Positions 1-12,799 of a DNA stretch of 64,000 nt are shown here, in pieces. Every line of letters starts with the position of its first letter. Positions within the stretch are counted from its first letter, which is position 1. A program made the translations under genes and the position numbers. This DNA is from Owenia fusiformis (Eukaryota > Annelida > Polychaeta > Sabellida > Oweniidae), in NCBI GenBank assembly GCA_903813345.2, contig CAIIXF020000010.1:7061169-7125168 (forward strand), given 5' to 3'. Under the pieces are notes generated by a model. It saw only the letters and a program-made list of their open reading frames with translations. It had not been told where the DNA came from and ran no database searches.

Positions 1-40
1 TTGCCAAAATGCGGTATTTTTCGGTAGATTTTGAAAAATG
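1..40. repeat. Fragment of the ACGGTAGATTT-type repeat
   Basis: The first 40 bases contain gcggtatttttcggtagatt, the same word family that fills 900-1,265. It is probably the edge of a second copy of that repeat cut by the window border. Confidence 0.5.
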
Positions 41-849
41 CTCTTGTTAAACCTTTATACAATACGGTTTTGTATATTAATACAATGTTTACGTGGTCAT
101 ATTGTTGTTGTTATTGTGAATACATATTTTACTACAAGAGTGCTTTTGATAATTACAGTTTGTAAAGCAGAACTACCACCTGAAATACAAAATATGGATT
201 TTACACGTTTTTACTCACCATCTTAGATGATCTATCACTTTAACGAATTGAAATGACAGCCATAATGTTCATATAACATTGGAATCATATGGTATAAAAT
301 ATTGATTTGTTCACTCGCAAGTCTCTAATGATATCAATGTGTTTGTCTGGCACAAATAGAAAATAAGTACAGATCAAAGTCTTTCAAAAATAATCTGTTA
401 TGAGCATTTGCTGAAACCTTTCCCCTGAGACATTCGGATATCACAATACTTTTATAATAAACCAGAACTCAATGCTTTATTTTTTAATTATGTATTTGTT
501 ACTGATAATGTGTTCTGATGAAAAATACAACATTTTATCGTTCTGTTAACAAATTGATTAAACTATGTATAATGTATATGTGGCGTTCATTGCTGATCAT
601 AACAAATAAAAAAACTACGCATATTTCATACGCTAAATATGCATACGCATTTCCACTCATTCATTTAGATGAAGCGCAACTAAAATCATATTTTTGTTGC
701 ATTCGGAATAAAGATCTGTGTACAAAAGGGTTTGGTTAACTACAAAAATCATGGCAGAAAGAATTCTTTCTAGCTAGGTGGTAGTTGGTGTTTGGACTGA
801 TTACACGCAAGCTTACTTAGATAAATGCACAATAACCTTATAACCACAG

Positions 850-1278
850 ACCTACCGATACCTATTTATATTCGGGTTGGTGAAGGAATATTACAGGGAC
901 AGTACAGGAAGACTTCAATTTTTCAGCATTTCCCAATAACAATAACGGGAAATTTTACGGTAGTTTGAACAAAAATACTGTTGATTTTAGCAGAAATACG
1001 GTGGATTTTCGAAAATTTACGGTAGATTTTAAAAAATTTACGGTAGATTTCAAAAATTTACGGTAGATTTTACGGCCGTTCTCATGGAATAAACGAGTTT
1101 TTTAAAAAGAAAATTTACGGTAGATTACGAAAAAAATACGGTAGATTTTTTTACGGGCGTTTTTACGGGAAAAAAAATTGTATTTTTTTACGGTAGTTTG
1201 TCATTTTTTTACGGAAAAACGAAAAATTTACGGTAGATTCCCGTAAAAATACGGTAGGTTGGCAGGTATGTAGCCTTA
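850..1278. repeat. Degenerate repeat built from tttACGGTAGATTT words
   Basis: About a dozen imperfect copies of ACGGTAGATTT or ACGGTAGTTT occur between 950 and 1,265, separated by A/T-rich spacers of irregular length. The left edge holds cctaccgatacct and the right edge ggtaggttggcaggtat, which are roughly inverted, so this may be a non-autonomous DNA element whose body consists of its own subterminal motif. No target duplication was seen. The element superfamily was not recognised. Confidence 0.55.
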
Positions 1279-1522
1279 AGCTGAGCTAGCACTGAGATGT
1301 CACTCAGGAGGATGTAATGCAACAAGGAATAAGGACAAGGTGCCCCTGATGTCTACAAATTATACAGTAGAAGAATAAGAGCACAACTGACAATTATTTA
1401 AATGTAAAAGAAAGTGGAAATTACCAATGATAAGAGGTGTTTTGACTTTCATCAGGCTAAACTAAAATTGTCTGATAATTGAAATTTTTGTTGAGTTTGT
1501 GATATTTCCATGGCTGATTATT

Positions 1523-1545
1523 TCAGCTGATAATCCTGAGTATGC
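1523..1545 (-). CDS. Candidate 3'-terminal coding exon of the minus-strand host gene
   Basis: On the minus strand a very strong acceptor ends at 1,546: a pyrimidine-rich tract of more than 30 bases (about 1,595 down to 1,550) followed by tcttcaacag. If the upstream exon ends after codon base 1, the frame reads about seven residues and stops with TGA at 1,525-1,523. If it ends after codon base 2, as the 6,819-6,849 candidate does, the frame gives about nine residues to a TAA a few bases further on (1,518-1,520). Either way this would be the last coding exon, followed by 3' untranslated sequence toward position 1. The acceptor is the best part of the evidence and the coding part is too short to test. 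Confidence 0.35.
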
Positions 1546-1679
1546 CTGTTGAAGAAACAAGTAAGACAAAATGGGCAAATGACAAAAAGAACAAAACAAA
1601 ACAGCACAGACACTGGTCTTATAAGTCATATGATCTTGTTGTAAATACAATACATTTTTGTAAATAGCTAGAGACACAA

Positions 1680-4600
1680 TGAAAGATCAAATTCAAATGA
1701 GACACGACAGCGAATAGTGATCAGGAAATAACCTGATTCTGCTAGTTATTAGCAACCTTTTGAGATGAGGTTATCAACGGTCAGAACATCTTTATCTGTC
1801 CTTACATGACTTTCTTCATTAGATCGCATGAGAACACAGATCTATCAATACCTCAAACACGTTGAGGGTAAATTGGACAACTTGAACAAATAACAAAGTG
1901 ATCAAGCAGTATGACTTAATCTTCAACAAATCTTTGCTCCTGAGCATTTTCTAATTCTACTCCTGGGACACTCATTTCAGAAGAAAACATTTCTCATTCA
2001 TTTCTAGTTTGTTCTGTAAACTATTAACAGCTATTTTGAATTTTTCACATTTCTAAAAAACTTACATACCATTCAGTTTGAAGACACATGAGACTATGAT
2101 ACACACAAACCATTATCATCATAAAATCATTATACTCTTCTGTTTTAGGCCAAGGGGTAATTTATTAGTCATGATTTTGCCTGATAATGCCACAATAAAT
2201 CTTTATGGGCATTAATGCCAATTTTCCTTTACAGAATGTATATTCACCACCTGCCAACTACAAGAACATTTTCGTACACCTGTATTAAAGTGGCACCTTA
2301 AGACATGACAAAACAACTTGATAGACCTGTACACAAGGGGCACCTTAAGACATTGCGAACATGATCGATAAAACAAAAGAAGTAAATCTCAAAATAATTG
2401 TGAAATTAATGAATCTGGAAAAAGCTAAAGGGTGAAAATAAGAAGTGTCCATTCTGCTATAAATTAATAGGTAAAGTGGCTATTACAGAGATATACTTTA
2501 CCAGATCAATAGTGTTTGCTTTTGCCTCAACTTTCTTATTCCCTATTTTATTTTAATCACAATTGATCTGATTTTTTCGAGGTCTTTTAATTGATGATTA
2601 AGATTTATGTCATCCATGTTTGAAACTAATCTAATTCTGATATGTGCTTAATAAGGCTCTCCAAATGGCATTTTCTTATCAAAAACAAATGGTTTATCAA
2701 CTATTTGTTTCTTTAATTGTCCAACCAGTTGTGGAAAGCAAATTGGTTATGATAATATTAATCAGTACATTTATCTTACTATTATTATTATCATTAAACA
2801 TTTTAAACCACAAAATTGACTGTTTCTGAATGATGCTAAACCCCCATGTACCTTACATATTCAGTTGAATCCAGACTTTTGTTTATGTATCCCGCAATGC
2901 TATTCTGTACAGTAAGACTGTGTCATTCTCCTAATTTGTGTTGATTATCATAACGATCAAAAGCTTATGTATCAATTGATCCTCAGTCAACTTCTTTTAT
3001 ATGTGTATCCTTTATTCAATCCTTATCATCAATTTCTTTTGATTCAGTTACATTCCTTTCATTATCTCCTCATACAAATGATATCACAAATATGGTCGCT
3101 GTATCGTTCTATACAAAACTGTAGTTTATAAGCAATGAACAGTCTGACCATTTGAAGAAATGAACCTTCTTTTCTCACATTTAATATGCACACTTTAACA
3201 GAGTATATCCATGACATGCAACTGCAGATATTTTTGAGAATCATTGATTTCAGCTATACTCTTCAGCCAGATAAGATTTCCTCTCCTATTAACAATTCTG
3301 CTTTCTCAATATACAACATTTGACGCAATGACACTTTCTCAACATTACTTTCTTGATACTTTTCTCATGATATTTCCTTCTTGTCACCTCATTTGAAAAC
3401 TGAAAATTCAATTTTCTTTCTAGACATTTTATTCATGGTATTTCAACAATGATATTTCATGATTTCTTCTTCCCATTTCTTTTTTGATATTTATTATTGA
3501 CATTTTGTAGACATTTTATAAACAATATCTTTTTTTTCGGCTACAGGAAGTTAAAATATCTTTTACATTTCTTTCTCAATGCTTCTTTTCTTTGAAAGCT
3601 CAATGCTTATACAAAAAATATAACAACTGCCATGTTAGATGCTGCGGAAAACACATTTACATATGCTAGTCTTACCCCATAAGTTTAAATCATTGCTAGA
3701 TCCTCCCCCTTATTCAAAATTCCTCCATATGTTATATTGTTAATTGAACATTGTCCACTCTTGTTTCATTAGCAATAGACACACAAGTCAGCTTTGGAGC
3801 AATGTAAGCCTCATTTGTTAGCATCAGAAGGTCCCAAGAGGGGTATGAAAAGGAAAGTGAGGTCCCATGAGTGGTTTAAAGGAAACTGTTAAGAGGCTAG
3901 TACCAAAATCTACTTACACTCAATGTCATTCACACAAAAATAATTTCCCAATTATTCGAGGCTGAACTATTGATCAATGTGGTATTGTTATATCTAGAAA
4001 CAGGTATCTACAATGAATTAAAACACATTTTTGCAAAATATATAGAGTAATGCAAAATCATAGTGGTTTTAGTGTTGAGCTAAGTAGAAAAAACAGTCAC
4101 GCAAAACAGCTACTACAGTATATTTACACTCTCATAATGACAGTTACAAATGGGATGATAGAATGTGTTCAGACTTAATTTTGTATTAGACTATCTGTTC
4201 AGAATATGTACTCAAAACATCATGATATTGCATGCCTGTAAGATGTTGACTATATCATATTAAAACTACCACAAGAGATTAATAAGATCTTATAAGCTTT
4301 AAAGGAATTCTGGGCCATAGAAATGACAAAATATTGCTTCTGGGACAAGATCAAATCAAAATACATATTTTGTAGTAAAACAATCAAAACAAATATATGT
4401 ACCTTAATTAATCAGATATTGGGCAAAATAACATACTTTTGATCTATAAATTCTTCCCGCTTCATAAAAAGAACATTATCACCATAAAATAACTTGACTC
4501 TCGAGAATTCACTTCCAGTTAAATTATCCAAATAAAAGCACAATTAAGATGAGCTGAAAAAGTTCTTGGAAAAAGTTTGTTGATTTTTTGATGACCGTTC

Positions 4601-4735
4601 AGATTATATCCACGTATTAACACAAAATAGGTTCGTTGGAGAAGGTGATAGGCCCAAAATAAATTCAGGAAACCACAAAAAGGTATTTTAACCATTTTTA
4701 TCGTCCTATGTTGCAATATTCCTTTCATATTTTTA
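1680..4735. other. AT-rich non-coding stretch, probably intron or 3' flank
   Basis: No convincing exon, RNA gene or long repeat was seen. A small direct repeat of ggcaccttaagacat occurs near 2,292 and 2,339. Open frames here are short and lack good splice sites. Confidence 0.4.
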
Positions 4736-4739
4736 AATA

Positions 4740-4838
4740 ATATGAGGTTGTCCAGTTGGCCAAGTGTTTTAGAGCTAAGCTAAGCACTGTTGCTATAACC
4801 CTGAGGTCATGAGTTCAAGACAAGTGAGTTCCTTGTGT
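4740..4838 (+). repeat. tRNA-like segment, possible SINE head
   Basis: The stretch contains an A-box-like ttggccaagtgttttagagc followed about 45 bases later by a B-box-like tcatgagttcaagac. This is the spacing of RNA polymerase III internal promoters in tRNAs and tRNA-derived SINEs. The cloverleaf is not convincing and there is no clear anticodon arm, so a functional tRNA is unlikely. A decayed tRNA-derived SINE is the better reading. No poly-A tail or target duplication could be fixed. Confidence 0.4.
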
Positions 4839-4839
4839 T

Positions 4840-6815
4840 TATTCATGTAACAGTCCAAGGATAGTATCATTTTCTCACATATTACAGCTCATGACTAAAA
4901 TGCTAATGAACGAGTGGGCTAAATGAAAATGCATATAATTACACTTTGAGAAGCACTGTATAATCACAGATTTAAATGTATCAGTTGATAGATACAATCT
5001 GATTCAATTTGCGCTTTTTGTATTGTTGAAATATTACCCCTTGCACTAATTGTTTGTCCTCAAGTTTTATCACAAGGAAATTTCATTTCAAACAACCAGG
5101 ATTATCCTTAATGCAGTTAATCCCCATCTCCTCTGATCTCTATATTTCAAATTTGAGAGCAGATTAAACATGGCATATATAGAGACATTTTGACCATATA
5201 TTTTGCCATGACATGACATGACATACAAACAAGCATAGGAATGGTCATCATTCAATCAACACACTATATGCATAGCGGATTTGGTAGGAATTCATACCAT
5301 AAATGAATCCTGTTATGATCTTGTTAAACAAAAATATTTTATGAACCTTTTATATGAACTACATATTTACTACACCCTACATCTTTCTTCTGGACAGTTT
5401 TGCATCTTGCATGAAACAAAGAGGAGTTTGGACATGAACTAGCTGTACGTGATGATCTAACATGATGTCATACACATGAAAATCTCAAACTCAATGCAAT
5501 GTAATTTCACAAATTGACAAGGCTACAAAGGCGGGGTAGTGCTATTAAAAAATCTATAACAAGTGTGTAAAGAAGGCCTGCATCAGACTGATTAGAGCTA
5601 AGTTGATTGTTATGTAGTAAGCTATTGACAGTTAAGACGTTATCATGGTCCTCACACAGGGAGATTGATATAAAGGTCAAATCAGAGATAAAAAATGCAT
5701 AGAATATTCTATTCTTGTTTTTCCTGATGCAGGGAAATTGGTCACTTTAACTTGGAGATTGTATTCACACATAATGTGTTAATATTACATGATATCTGTC
5801 ACCTCTAATCATTTCAGATATTCTGATTTTTATTTCGTTTTAAGTACACAATTTTATGAAAAATACTTTTGCCAATATGAAAAATGTGAAATGAGAAGGA
5901 TTTATTTGAATTGTCAAAGATCACAATGATTTCAACTTGACCTTCAGTGATATAGTATACTGAAGATCACATTGCATGCTCTTTTTGATTAATATATTCA
6001 AAACAGAATATTCATGCACAATTGTAAACATCCAACTTTGATGAATCTTTCATAAACCTTCGTAGCACAAACTCCCATGACAATAACTCATGGGTGATAC
6101 GTTACAATGTGGCTATAGAAGGTGTATTTTATTACACAAAATGCTTATTATAACCCATTTATAATGATCATTTCCTATTCTTATCACTTTGCTAAATGCG
6201 TAATCAGCCGCAAATCACAGCTTTCAATATTGACATTGGATTACTATTATTTTTTCAGGATCAGATTCTCTCTATCTGCTATTAGGATGACAGCCTCTAT
6301 TTCCTTAATGTCATTCTTCATTAGGTTATTGTAATAAACCATACAATATGCCTAACACCATCTATGTCTTGGATACCTTTTCTATTGCTCAGGAATTCTG
6401 ATTGATGCATGGTAGAGTGTTCTTTATCTTTATCTCGCCTCAAGATAGCACAATGTTAAATGAAAAAGAAAAGGTCAATGCTTTTTATTTCCTGGGGATT
6501 TTGAATGATGCATGAGAGAGCATTGTGTCTCTATTTTATAATGTAAAAGATATCAGATCCAATAAAAATACAAATTCAGTGATGCTTTGAAAACTGTCAT
6601 GTAGCTACTTTTATTTCTTAAGAGAACAGAGAGTGAATTACATCCTCTGACGCAATGATCAATACATAAAAGTTAACATTAATTACATTTATAGGAGGTT
6701 TTATCGCTATTACTCCACAAATGACTTGTCTCGTTAATCTTAACACAACTGCACAGTTTGTTGATAAATGTTTTAATGGCCTGCTCTATTACTTGACCTT
6801 CTTCCAATACAATCT
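4840..6815. other. AT-rich non-coding stretch
   Basis: Apart from a short atgacatgacatgacat microsatellite near 5,210-5,226, nothing beyond low-complexity AT-rich sequence and short chance frames was seen. Confidence 0.4.
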
Positions 6816-6818
6816 TAC

Positions 6819-6849
6819 CTGTTGCCATGCAGTGCTCTCCTGAGGGTTC
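6819..6849 (-). CDS. Candidate 31-bp exon with strong splice donor
   Basis: On the minus strand ggcaacag is followed by gtaagatt, a near-consensus donor at 6,818-6,817. An acceptor ending ctgtaaaag would start the exon at 6,849. That gives 2 bases, nine codons and 2 bases, which accepts the phase left by the exon at 8,774-9,172 and passes on a phase that the 1,545 acceptor also keeps open. A second AG (ccctcag) would give a 21-bp exon instead. The pyrimidine tract is poor, so only the donor is persuasive. Confidence 0.25.
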
Positions 6850-7320
6850 CTTTTACAGTTCCTTTTGTGAAGGATACTTTTGTGTGTAGAATTTCTTGTA
6901 GAGGATTCTTTAGAATTTTTAAAAGATTATTTTGTGAGAGGAACTTTTGTATGAAATATTCTTTTGGAGTATACTTAATGTGAAGGATTTTTTTGTAAAG
7001 AATTATTTATGGAGACATCTTTGTGGAGGCTTCTTTTGTGTGGAGGATTCTTTTTTGAAAAATTGTTTTGTCAGAGGATCTTTCTGAAGATTTTTTGTTG
7101 ACGATTTTAAGTGTGGAGAAATCTTTTTGAAAGATTCTTTTGTGAGTGGATCTTTTGCGTGAAAGATTTCGTGTGAAGGATTTTTGTGTTAATGATTTTT
7201 TGAATAGAAGATTTCGTCACATATAGTTGAAGATTATTTTATGTGGAGGATTTTTCAGCTGAAGACTATTTTGTGTTGAAGATTATTTATAAAATATTCT
7301 TTAGTGTGGAATAATTTGTT
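6850..7320. repeat. Degenerate short tandem repeat (GAGGATTCTTTTGTGT-like)
   Basis: Words such as gaggattcttttgtgtg, gaagattttttg and gtgaaggatttttgtg recur every 15-30 bases over about 450 bp with many substitutions. This looks like an old, decayed minisatellite. No coding frame is maintained. Confidence 0.55.
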
Positions 7321-7970
7321 GCTATGCGATCTCCTGTTATTCAATTAGCAATTTTGTCAAAAATTCTGTATAACATCTCAATTGTATATTGCATATCTTG
7401 TACATGACCATCAAGTCCTAATAATAACATAATTTTTTTATAATAGTAAACCAAATAGTCAAACGGTGAGGACCAAGAAGACTCAACTTTAGGTAACAAG
7501 GTGACCCTTTTCTTAATTTACAAAGTGAATCCTTTAGATCTATCCATTACAATGGCCAATTACTGATAAATTACAAATCAGTTTTACATAAGACTTTGAT
7601 CCCTTTTCTTATATTCCCCTTTATGCTTTAATGTATTGTAATTTTGGGGATACAGTGTAGCTAGTCAGACAATGAAGGACAATGAATTGCCTAATTTACA
7701 TGCATTCATTAATATTGTCAATGTTGACATATTTCTAGTTCTTTCTCTTTTCTAAAATATCTATTTATTGTTGAGAAAGGACATCATGAATTTTCATTTA
7801 CAGTAAGAAAATAATTCATATGGAGAACATAGTTTAAGCATAGGCTGAAATATAATGCATTTAATAAAATCAAAACATGCATAAAACTAAATAATCCATG
7901 TATGGCTAATGGGTGGATACTGTTAATCAATATGCAAGAGGGAGGGGGTAAAAATGCATTGTATTTAAGA

Positions 7971-8140
7971 AATATAGACCAAAGAGCAGGGTTTCTAGTT
8001 TCGAATAACACCCAGCTGGTCTCGGCACAAACGTTTTCTGTACCCCGAACGACCGAAGGGAGTGAGGGGTTCGAAAGCTTTTGTGCCGAGACCAGCGGCG
8101 TGTTATTCGAAACTAGTAACCCTGCTCTGAGGTCTATATT
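7971..8140. repeat. Long inverted repeat (hairpin) with GC-rich arms
   Basis: The left arm (7,971 to about 8,033) and the right arm (about 8,076-8,140) are near-perfect reverse complements. Outer ends are aatatagacc and ggtctatatt, and the inner parts include ctggtctcggcacaaa and tttgtgccgagaccag. The loop is about 40 bp and carries its own imperfect palindrome (ccccgaacgaccgaaggg). The arms are markedly richer in CpG than the surroundings. It is probably a MITE. Opposite-strand open frames across it are products of the palindrome. Confidence 0.75.
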
Positions 8141-8169
8141 ACGATTCGAACATGAAAACTCACCAAATT

Positions 8170-8330
8170 GTTTCGAATATTCATCATGGTCCGCCATTAC
8201 TACGACCCACCGTTATGACGTCACACATTACACGTATTAAACTGGGTTATTAATCTCGAATATAACCCAGCTGAAGCATTGACTTTGATTACAGTTTAGA
8301 AGGCGTGAATACAGTCATGTTCGAATAGCA
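8170..8330 (+). repeat. Dispersed repeat, inverted copy at 28.3 kb
   Basis: About 155 bp here match the reverse complement of about 28,305-28,460. Shared words include ccgccattactacg, ccgttatgacgtcacaca and gaaggcgtgaatacagtcat. The two copies have diverged moderately, with several indels near the middle. One copy lies next to the 8.0 kb hairpin and the other just inside the right end of the 13.8-kb element. The family is unidentified. Confidence 0.65.
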
Positions 8331-8773
8331 AATAGCAAATGATTGAATGGGTTATATGCAGGGATATTAAGCACAATACAAAAGTGACATCTATCAAACA
8401 AAATACATTCCAAATCTCTACTGATCAAAATGCTAAAGGTGCACTGTTATCACTCTGTAGAATAGTAATCAAATATTTAAATAATTCTGGGTTAATGATA
8501 TAATTTCCATAAATCAAAATGAAATGAAATAAACAGAATTATAAATCTTGAATGGAATAAAATAAATAACGAATTTCAAAATCTGAACACAGCATAATAC
8601 CTTAAGCAATTTGCGATAGATAATTCCTAATTATATTACAGTGTATATCTCAAAATACACAGAATGCTAAATCAATGCTATAATATTCCTTCAAGCGTAA
8701 TAATAACATACAGCATACAAATTCATATAGTTACTATAAATAAATATAAAGGAAATAAAATAAGTTATATTAC

Positions 8774-9172
8774 CTCCCTCTCGAGGCTCCCTAATATAAA
8801 CAGCCTGCGTTTCGTCACGTATGTCATCCTCGTCACTCGTAAAGCTACGTCGTTTATATTGTTCCTCTGTATATCGCGTAGGATCATAAGCCGACATTAC
8901 AGTATGGTCTTCTTGCACATCATTATAAGCATTTCCATTATTCCTTGAATCTGATACGTAAGAGTTTGAGTCTGAATATGATGTCATTTTATGCTCATTG
9001 CTATGTGTCCGAGTACTTGGTTTTTTATTACGTTGATAAAACTGTTCCGTTTCATGCGCATCTTCATTATTTGGTATGGAGGAATATTTAGAGCCGTGTT
9101 GTTTGCGAGATTTTGCAAAATGGTGTCGACGATCTTGGTCGTAGTCATCGTAATCATCATCTGAACTGTAAC
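8774..9172 (-). CDS. Internal exon, charged Ser/Asp/Tyr-rich segment of unknown protein
   Basis: The minus strand is open over 399 bp between an acceptor (tgtccctttag, exon starts at 9,172) and a donor (gggag then gtaata, exon ends at 8,774). Both junctions fall after codon base 1, so the exon is symmetric. The 132 complete codons encode a hydrophilic, probably disordered segment. It begins YSSDDDYDDYDQDRRHH, passes a Lys/Arg/Gln/Asn-rich middle, and ends with RRSFTSDEDDIRDETQ and VYIREPREG. There is no hydrophobic segment, cysteine or recognisable domain. Acidic clusters next to serines resemble a cytoplasmic tail or linker rich in phosphorylation sites. This is the best-supported exon in the window. 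The family was not recognised. Confidence 0.75.
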
Positions 9173-9174
9173 CT

Positions 9175-11285
9175 AAAGGGACAAGCATGCCAGACTGTTA
9201 GACCATGCAATACTCATGCTAACTTAGTAGAATTAAATCATAATCATAAATTCATATATGAACCCTGCACAACATTTCAACCCATTAAATCTGCAGAATT
9301 CCCATTTGGGGGATTCCATCGAAATAACACTCATTACATTGTTTTTAGATGTCCTAATTAGATAAAATGAAAAACATTATATGTTAATGAAATATACAGT
9401 ATATATCTTGATGTAGAACAACTTCCATTAACGTCACATTGATTTAGTGTCGGGAATTGGAAAGTTATGAATATAAAAACAATGAGATATAGAAATCAGG
9501 ACATTTCATATTAAACATGTTAGAATTAGTTAAAAATCTTTTATTTTGGGATTTGTAATTGTTTGGTATTTTTTATTGCTCTTTCCAAGTAATGATTGAA
9601 AAAGCATCATCATTTTAGTCAGTTCGGAAATTTCATTTTTTAGATTCAGAATCTGGTTGAAAGACATCCCCTGGGGACTAGTTACAAAAAAAACAATGGC
9701 GGTCACATAAGAAATCTGCTTGCCTTTATAAGATTATCAACATGTTGTGCAAGGTTCATCAAAATAAGTCGTTTACTTTTAAAGCCACAATGTGTTCTCA
9801 ATATAGCAAATGAATTTATTTAAACTGTTCAATGTAAATAATATCTAGTAAGTTTGAAAACAAAAATTACAAAATTTAATCTATTAAATTATCTTATATT
9901 TATTTACATTAAACTACATAAAAATGAATAGCTTCCTGAAATAAAAATAAAAATCATAATTAAGCTAAATATTTCCATGCACAAAAATTAAGACACATGC
10001 ATGTACATAGAAGAATGTAAATAAAGAATAGATACAAAAATCGAAATCAAACTCCATATAATACAGTAACTTGATGAATATATTACATCTATCTTCGGTT
10101 TTCATTCTACCAGCATTCAGATACATGTTGAATTTCACTTTTACATGTGATGTTGTAAACATGATAGAGCGACATCTATCTTTTGGCTAAGTTACAATCC
10201 AAAGCCATTATCATATAATATATATTAATAATACATATAATATGATAATATATCATATATCAATATCACCTGACTTAATGTATGCATCTTTCATGACATC
10301 CTCCATTGATATCATTTGCTATATCAGCTGAGATATCAGGTCTTTCCATCAGCATTGTTAACTACCGATATCATTGCTTATAATCCAGGTATTCACTCCA
10401 TGCTTTGTTTTTGCTAGCTACTCAATTTTTGCATTATGTAAAGAGCAATACATCCTTTCTTTTAGAGGTTAATGTGACCCATATCATTTCTACTCTCTTA
10501 AATGAAATGTTGCGCGGCAAAAAACATCTGCAATATTAGCTCAAGATATAAACTAAAAGACAGAAGCACCTCAACCCTTATAGAATGTATCAAAACATAT
10601 TCCATTCATTACTGTATAAATCCTTTGCTTTAATTCACTCATGAACAACGTGAACTTCATTTTCATGTAATAATAAAAACTTAAAATTCAAACGCAAATA
10701 AATCACATCGAAATCCTAAATTATGTCACTTTTTAAACAGTCGAGGATAAATATTAAAAGTCGTAATCCTGCCATTTTGAAAAATAATGAATCTTTAGGC
10801 CACTAGCAATATTTCCTCTTTGTGATATTGCACATTCCATATATATAATCTTCACGAGATTGCATGCTACATGATTCTGAAACTAATTAACAAGTTGCGG
10901 GAACAAGTGGTTACTATTAATCAAAAATGTCCAATTTCAAATCTAGAGACAAATTGCTTGGTTCTGATGATAAATCCCTAAGTTCCTTAACAAGTCAAGG
11001 GGACAGAATATTGATATTCTTCTACATCGAATGATTAGTACAAATTGTACCACTTATGGTTGACAATTTATGTTTACAAACAAACAAAAATAGATGTTAA
11101 TTTTGGTATAATCGTGACTTTATTTCTTAACACTGTCATAATTTTTTTTATTAAATAACTGAAAACAGAATCAAACTCAGTTTTGGTAGAGTAACATGAA
11201 CAGTTCTGATTCATGATTTACAAAACATGATATATATAGATTTATTGTTTGCTCTCCCCTATCTTTAATAGCCACATAAAGATTA
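9175..11285. other. AT-rich intron-like sequence
   Basis: No exon or long repeat was seen. A very AT-rich run of tatat/catat words lies near 10,205-10,265. The open frame at 9,113-9,361 on the plus strand is antisense to the 8.8 kb exon and has no independent support. Confidence 0.4.
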
Positions 11286-11287
11286 TA

Positions 11288-11905
11288 CAGGGTGGGCCAA
11301 AAAAACGCCACTTTTTTCAAGACACTACAACTTTTTTATTTTCCAACCTACATACCTCAAATTTTGCAGTTATATAGTGCCAAGGGTTCTTAGCAATAAT
11401 ATAATGTAACAAGTCATTCAACTTGGATTACATTTGATCTAAAAGGTGAGTTCAATTGGTCCGCCACCCTAATTGATGATATATTTTAGATTTAGTTGCC
11501 TTGCTGATATTGCAGTATCAATGAAATGTTAGCTAAGTTTTTTCCAACCTGTCTAAATTCCCAGCTTTAACTGAGCAATTTTCTAGATTGGGTGCCTTCA
11601 TACAATCTCCTGGAGACCTTCCCATACCCTATACTCACTGGGGTTTGCATCAGGGCTATTAGCTTGGCGATCATCAGGCCGTATCAGTTCAGGATCGTTT
11701 TGCAAATTATGCTTATTTCTCATGAAAACCACATGTTTAAGTGAGATGCTGGTGACATATTTTATTCAAGTAAAACTGTATAATTTATGATCCATGACAA
11801 GATAACAACCTCAAGTTTCATTTGGTATGCAAATTATGATTTAATATCAAAAATTAAAAAGGTTATACGTTTTGAAAAAAAAGTGGCATTTTTTGGCCCA
11901 CCCTG
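11288..11905. mobile_element. Non-autonomous inverted-repeat element, CAGGGTGGGCC ends
   Basis: The left end cagggtgggccaaaaaa and the right end ttttttggcccaccctg are perfect inverses. The match extends, less perfectly, to about 30 bp through cgccactttttt and aaaaaaagtggc. Length is 618 bp with no transposase frame. A TA precedes the left end but TC follows the right end, so a Tc1/mariner-type TA duplication is only one base off and is not proven. Confidence 0.75.
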
Positions 11906-11957
11906 TCCATATATATGAAAAATAATCACAGTTTTTTTTTCAATAACTTTTGATATT

Positions 11958-12085
11958 TAGTTCAGATTAGGGATATGTTCAGATAGGGATACGTTCAGAT
12001 TAGGGATATGTTCAGATTAAAGATATATTCAGATTAGGTATATGTTCAGATTAGGGATATGTTCATATTAGTAATATGTTCATGT
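11958..12085 (+). repeat. 18-19 bp tandem repeat (TTCAGATTAGGGATATG)
   Basis: Six or seven adjacent copies of ttcagattagggatatg with a few substitutions. Low-complexity minisatellite with no coding content. Confidence 0.75.
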
Positions 12086-12471
12086 CTATTGTTTGGAAAA
12101 TAAACTGCAATAAAATGTAAGGTTTATAAAAATACTATATGTTCATTTTCCTATTTTTCTGTAATATCCTTTTATTCATTAGACACAACTAAAAGATATG
12201 AGAATGATACCGAACTATAGCTTCAATATTAGTTATTACTCAGTTATTACATAATTTGTCTAAATAAACTGTCATTTTTGATGGATTTTTAATTACAGAT
12301 GTAAGAAACATTGATAATCCAAATCAAAAAACTAATTGTAAAAAATGGGTGAAATAATGCAGATTTAATTTCTCTCCTATTAGTACACTCTGAATGTATT
12401 CTCTCTCAACTAAAGAAGTCACTGTTGCGTGTGATGATGTTAAAGTGATTACAATTCCTCTTGCAATACAG

Positions 12472-12618
12472 TAAAACCTGTGAACATTTTTGTCGAGAAA
12501 AATGTTCAGTGTTGGTCGGTTTTCACTACAGAGAGGGTGATTTATACAGAAGTCAGAAGAGTACAAGCAGAAGAAGGGTGTTCACTAGAGAGAGGTGTTC
12601 ACTAAGACAGGTTTTACG
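12472..12618 (+). mobile_element. Short element with CAGTAAAACCTG ends, copy 1
   Basis: The segment starts at acagtaaaacctgtgaac and ends at aagacaggttttac, which are inverted, and contains gtgttcactagagagagg words. Related copies lie at 13,203-13,369 and 30,093-30,819, and a diverged one near 42.5-42.7 kb. The open frame across it on the plus strand continues into unrelated sequence and is not treated as a gene. Confidence 0.6.
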
Positions 12619-12799
12619 AAGTAGAACATTCTACTTATTTCCATCTTTGTATTTCTATCAGATTGAGGTGGTCAGGAAAACATCTCTAACTGGGGTTTTA
12701 GATTTATCTCCAAACTCTAGAGTGCATGGTGGGCTGTTTAGGTCATTTGTCAGAGCAATAACACTTCTTGCTTTTAAAAACCCAAATCGCCAATAGATA

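Noticed and set aside
7784-8240. Overlapping 137- and 112-residue frames on opposite strands
   Set aside because: Both read through the long inverted repeat. The matching peptides are a consequence of the palindrome.
12461-12796. 111-residue plus-strand frame
   Set aside because: It begins inside a CAGTAAAACCTG-type element and runs into unrelated sequence, with no splice sites or motif.
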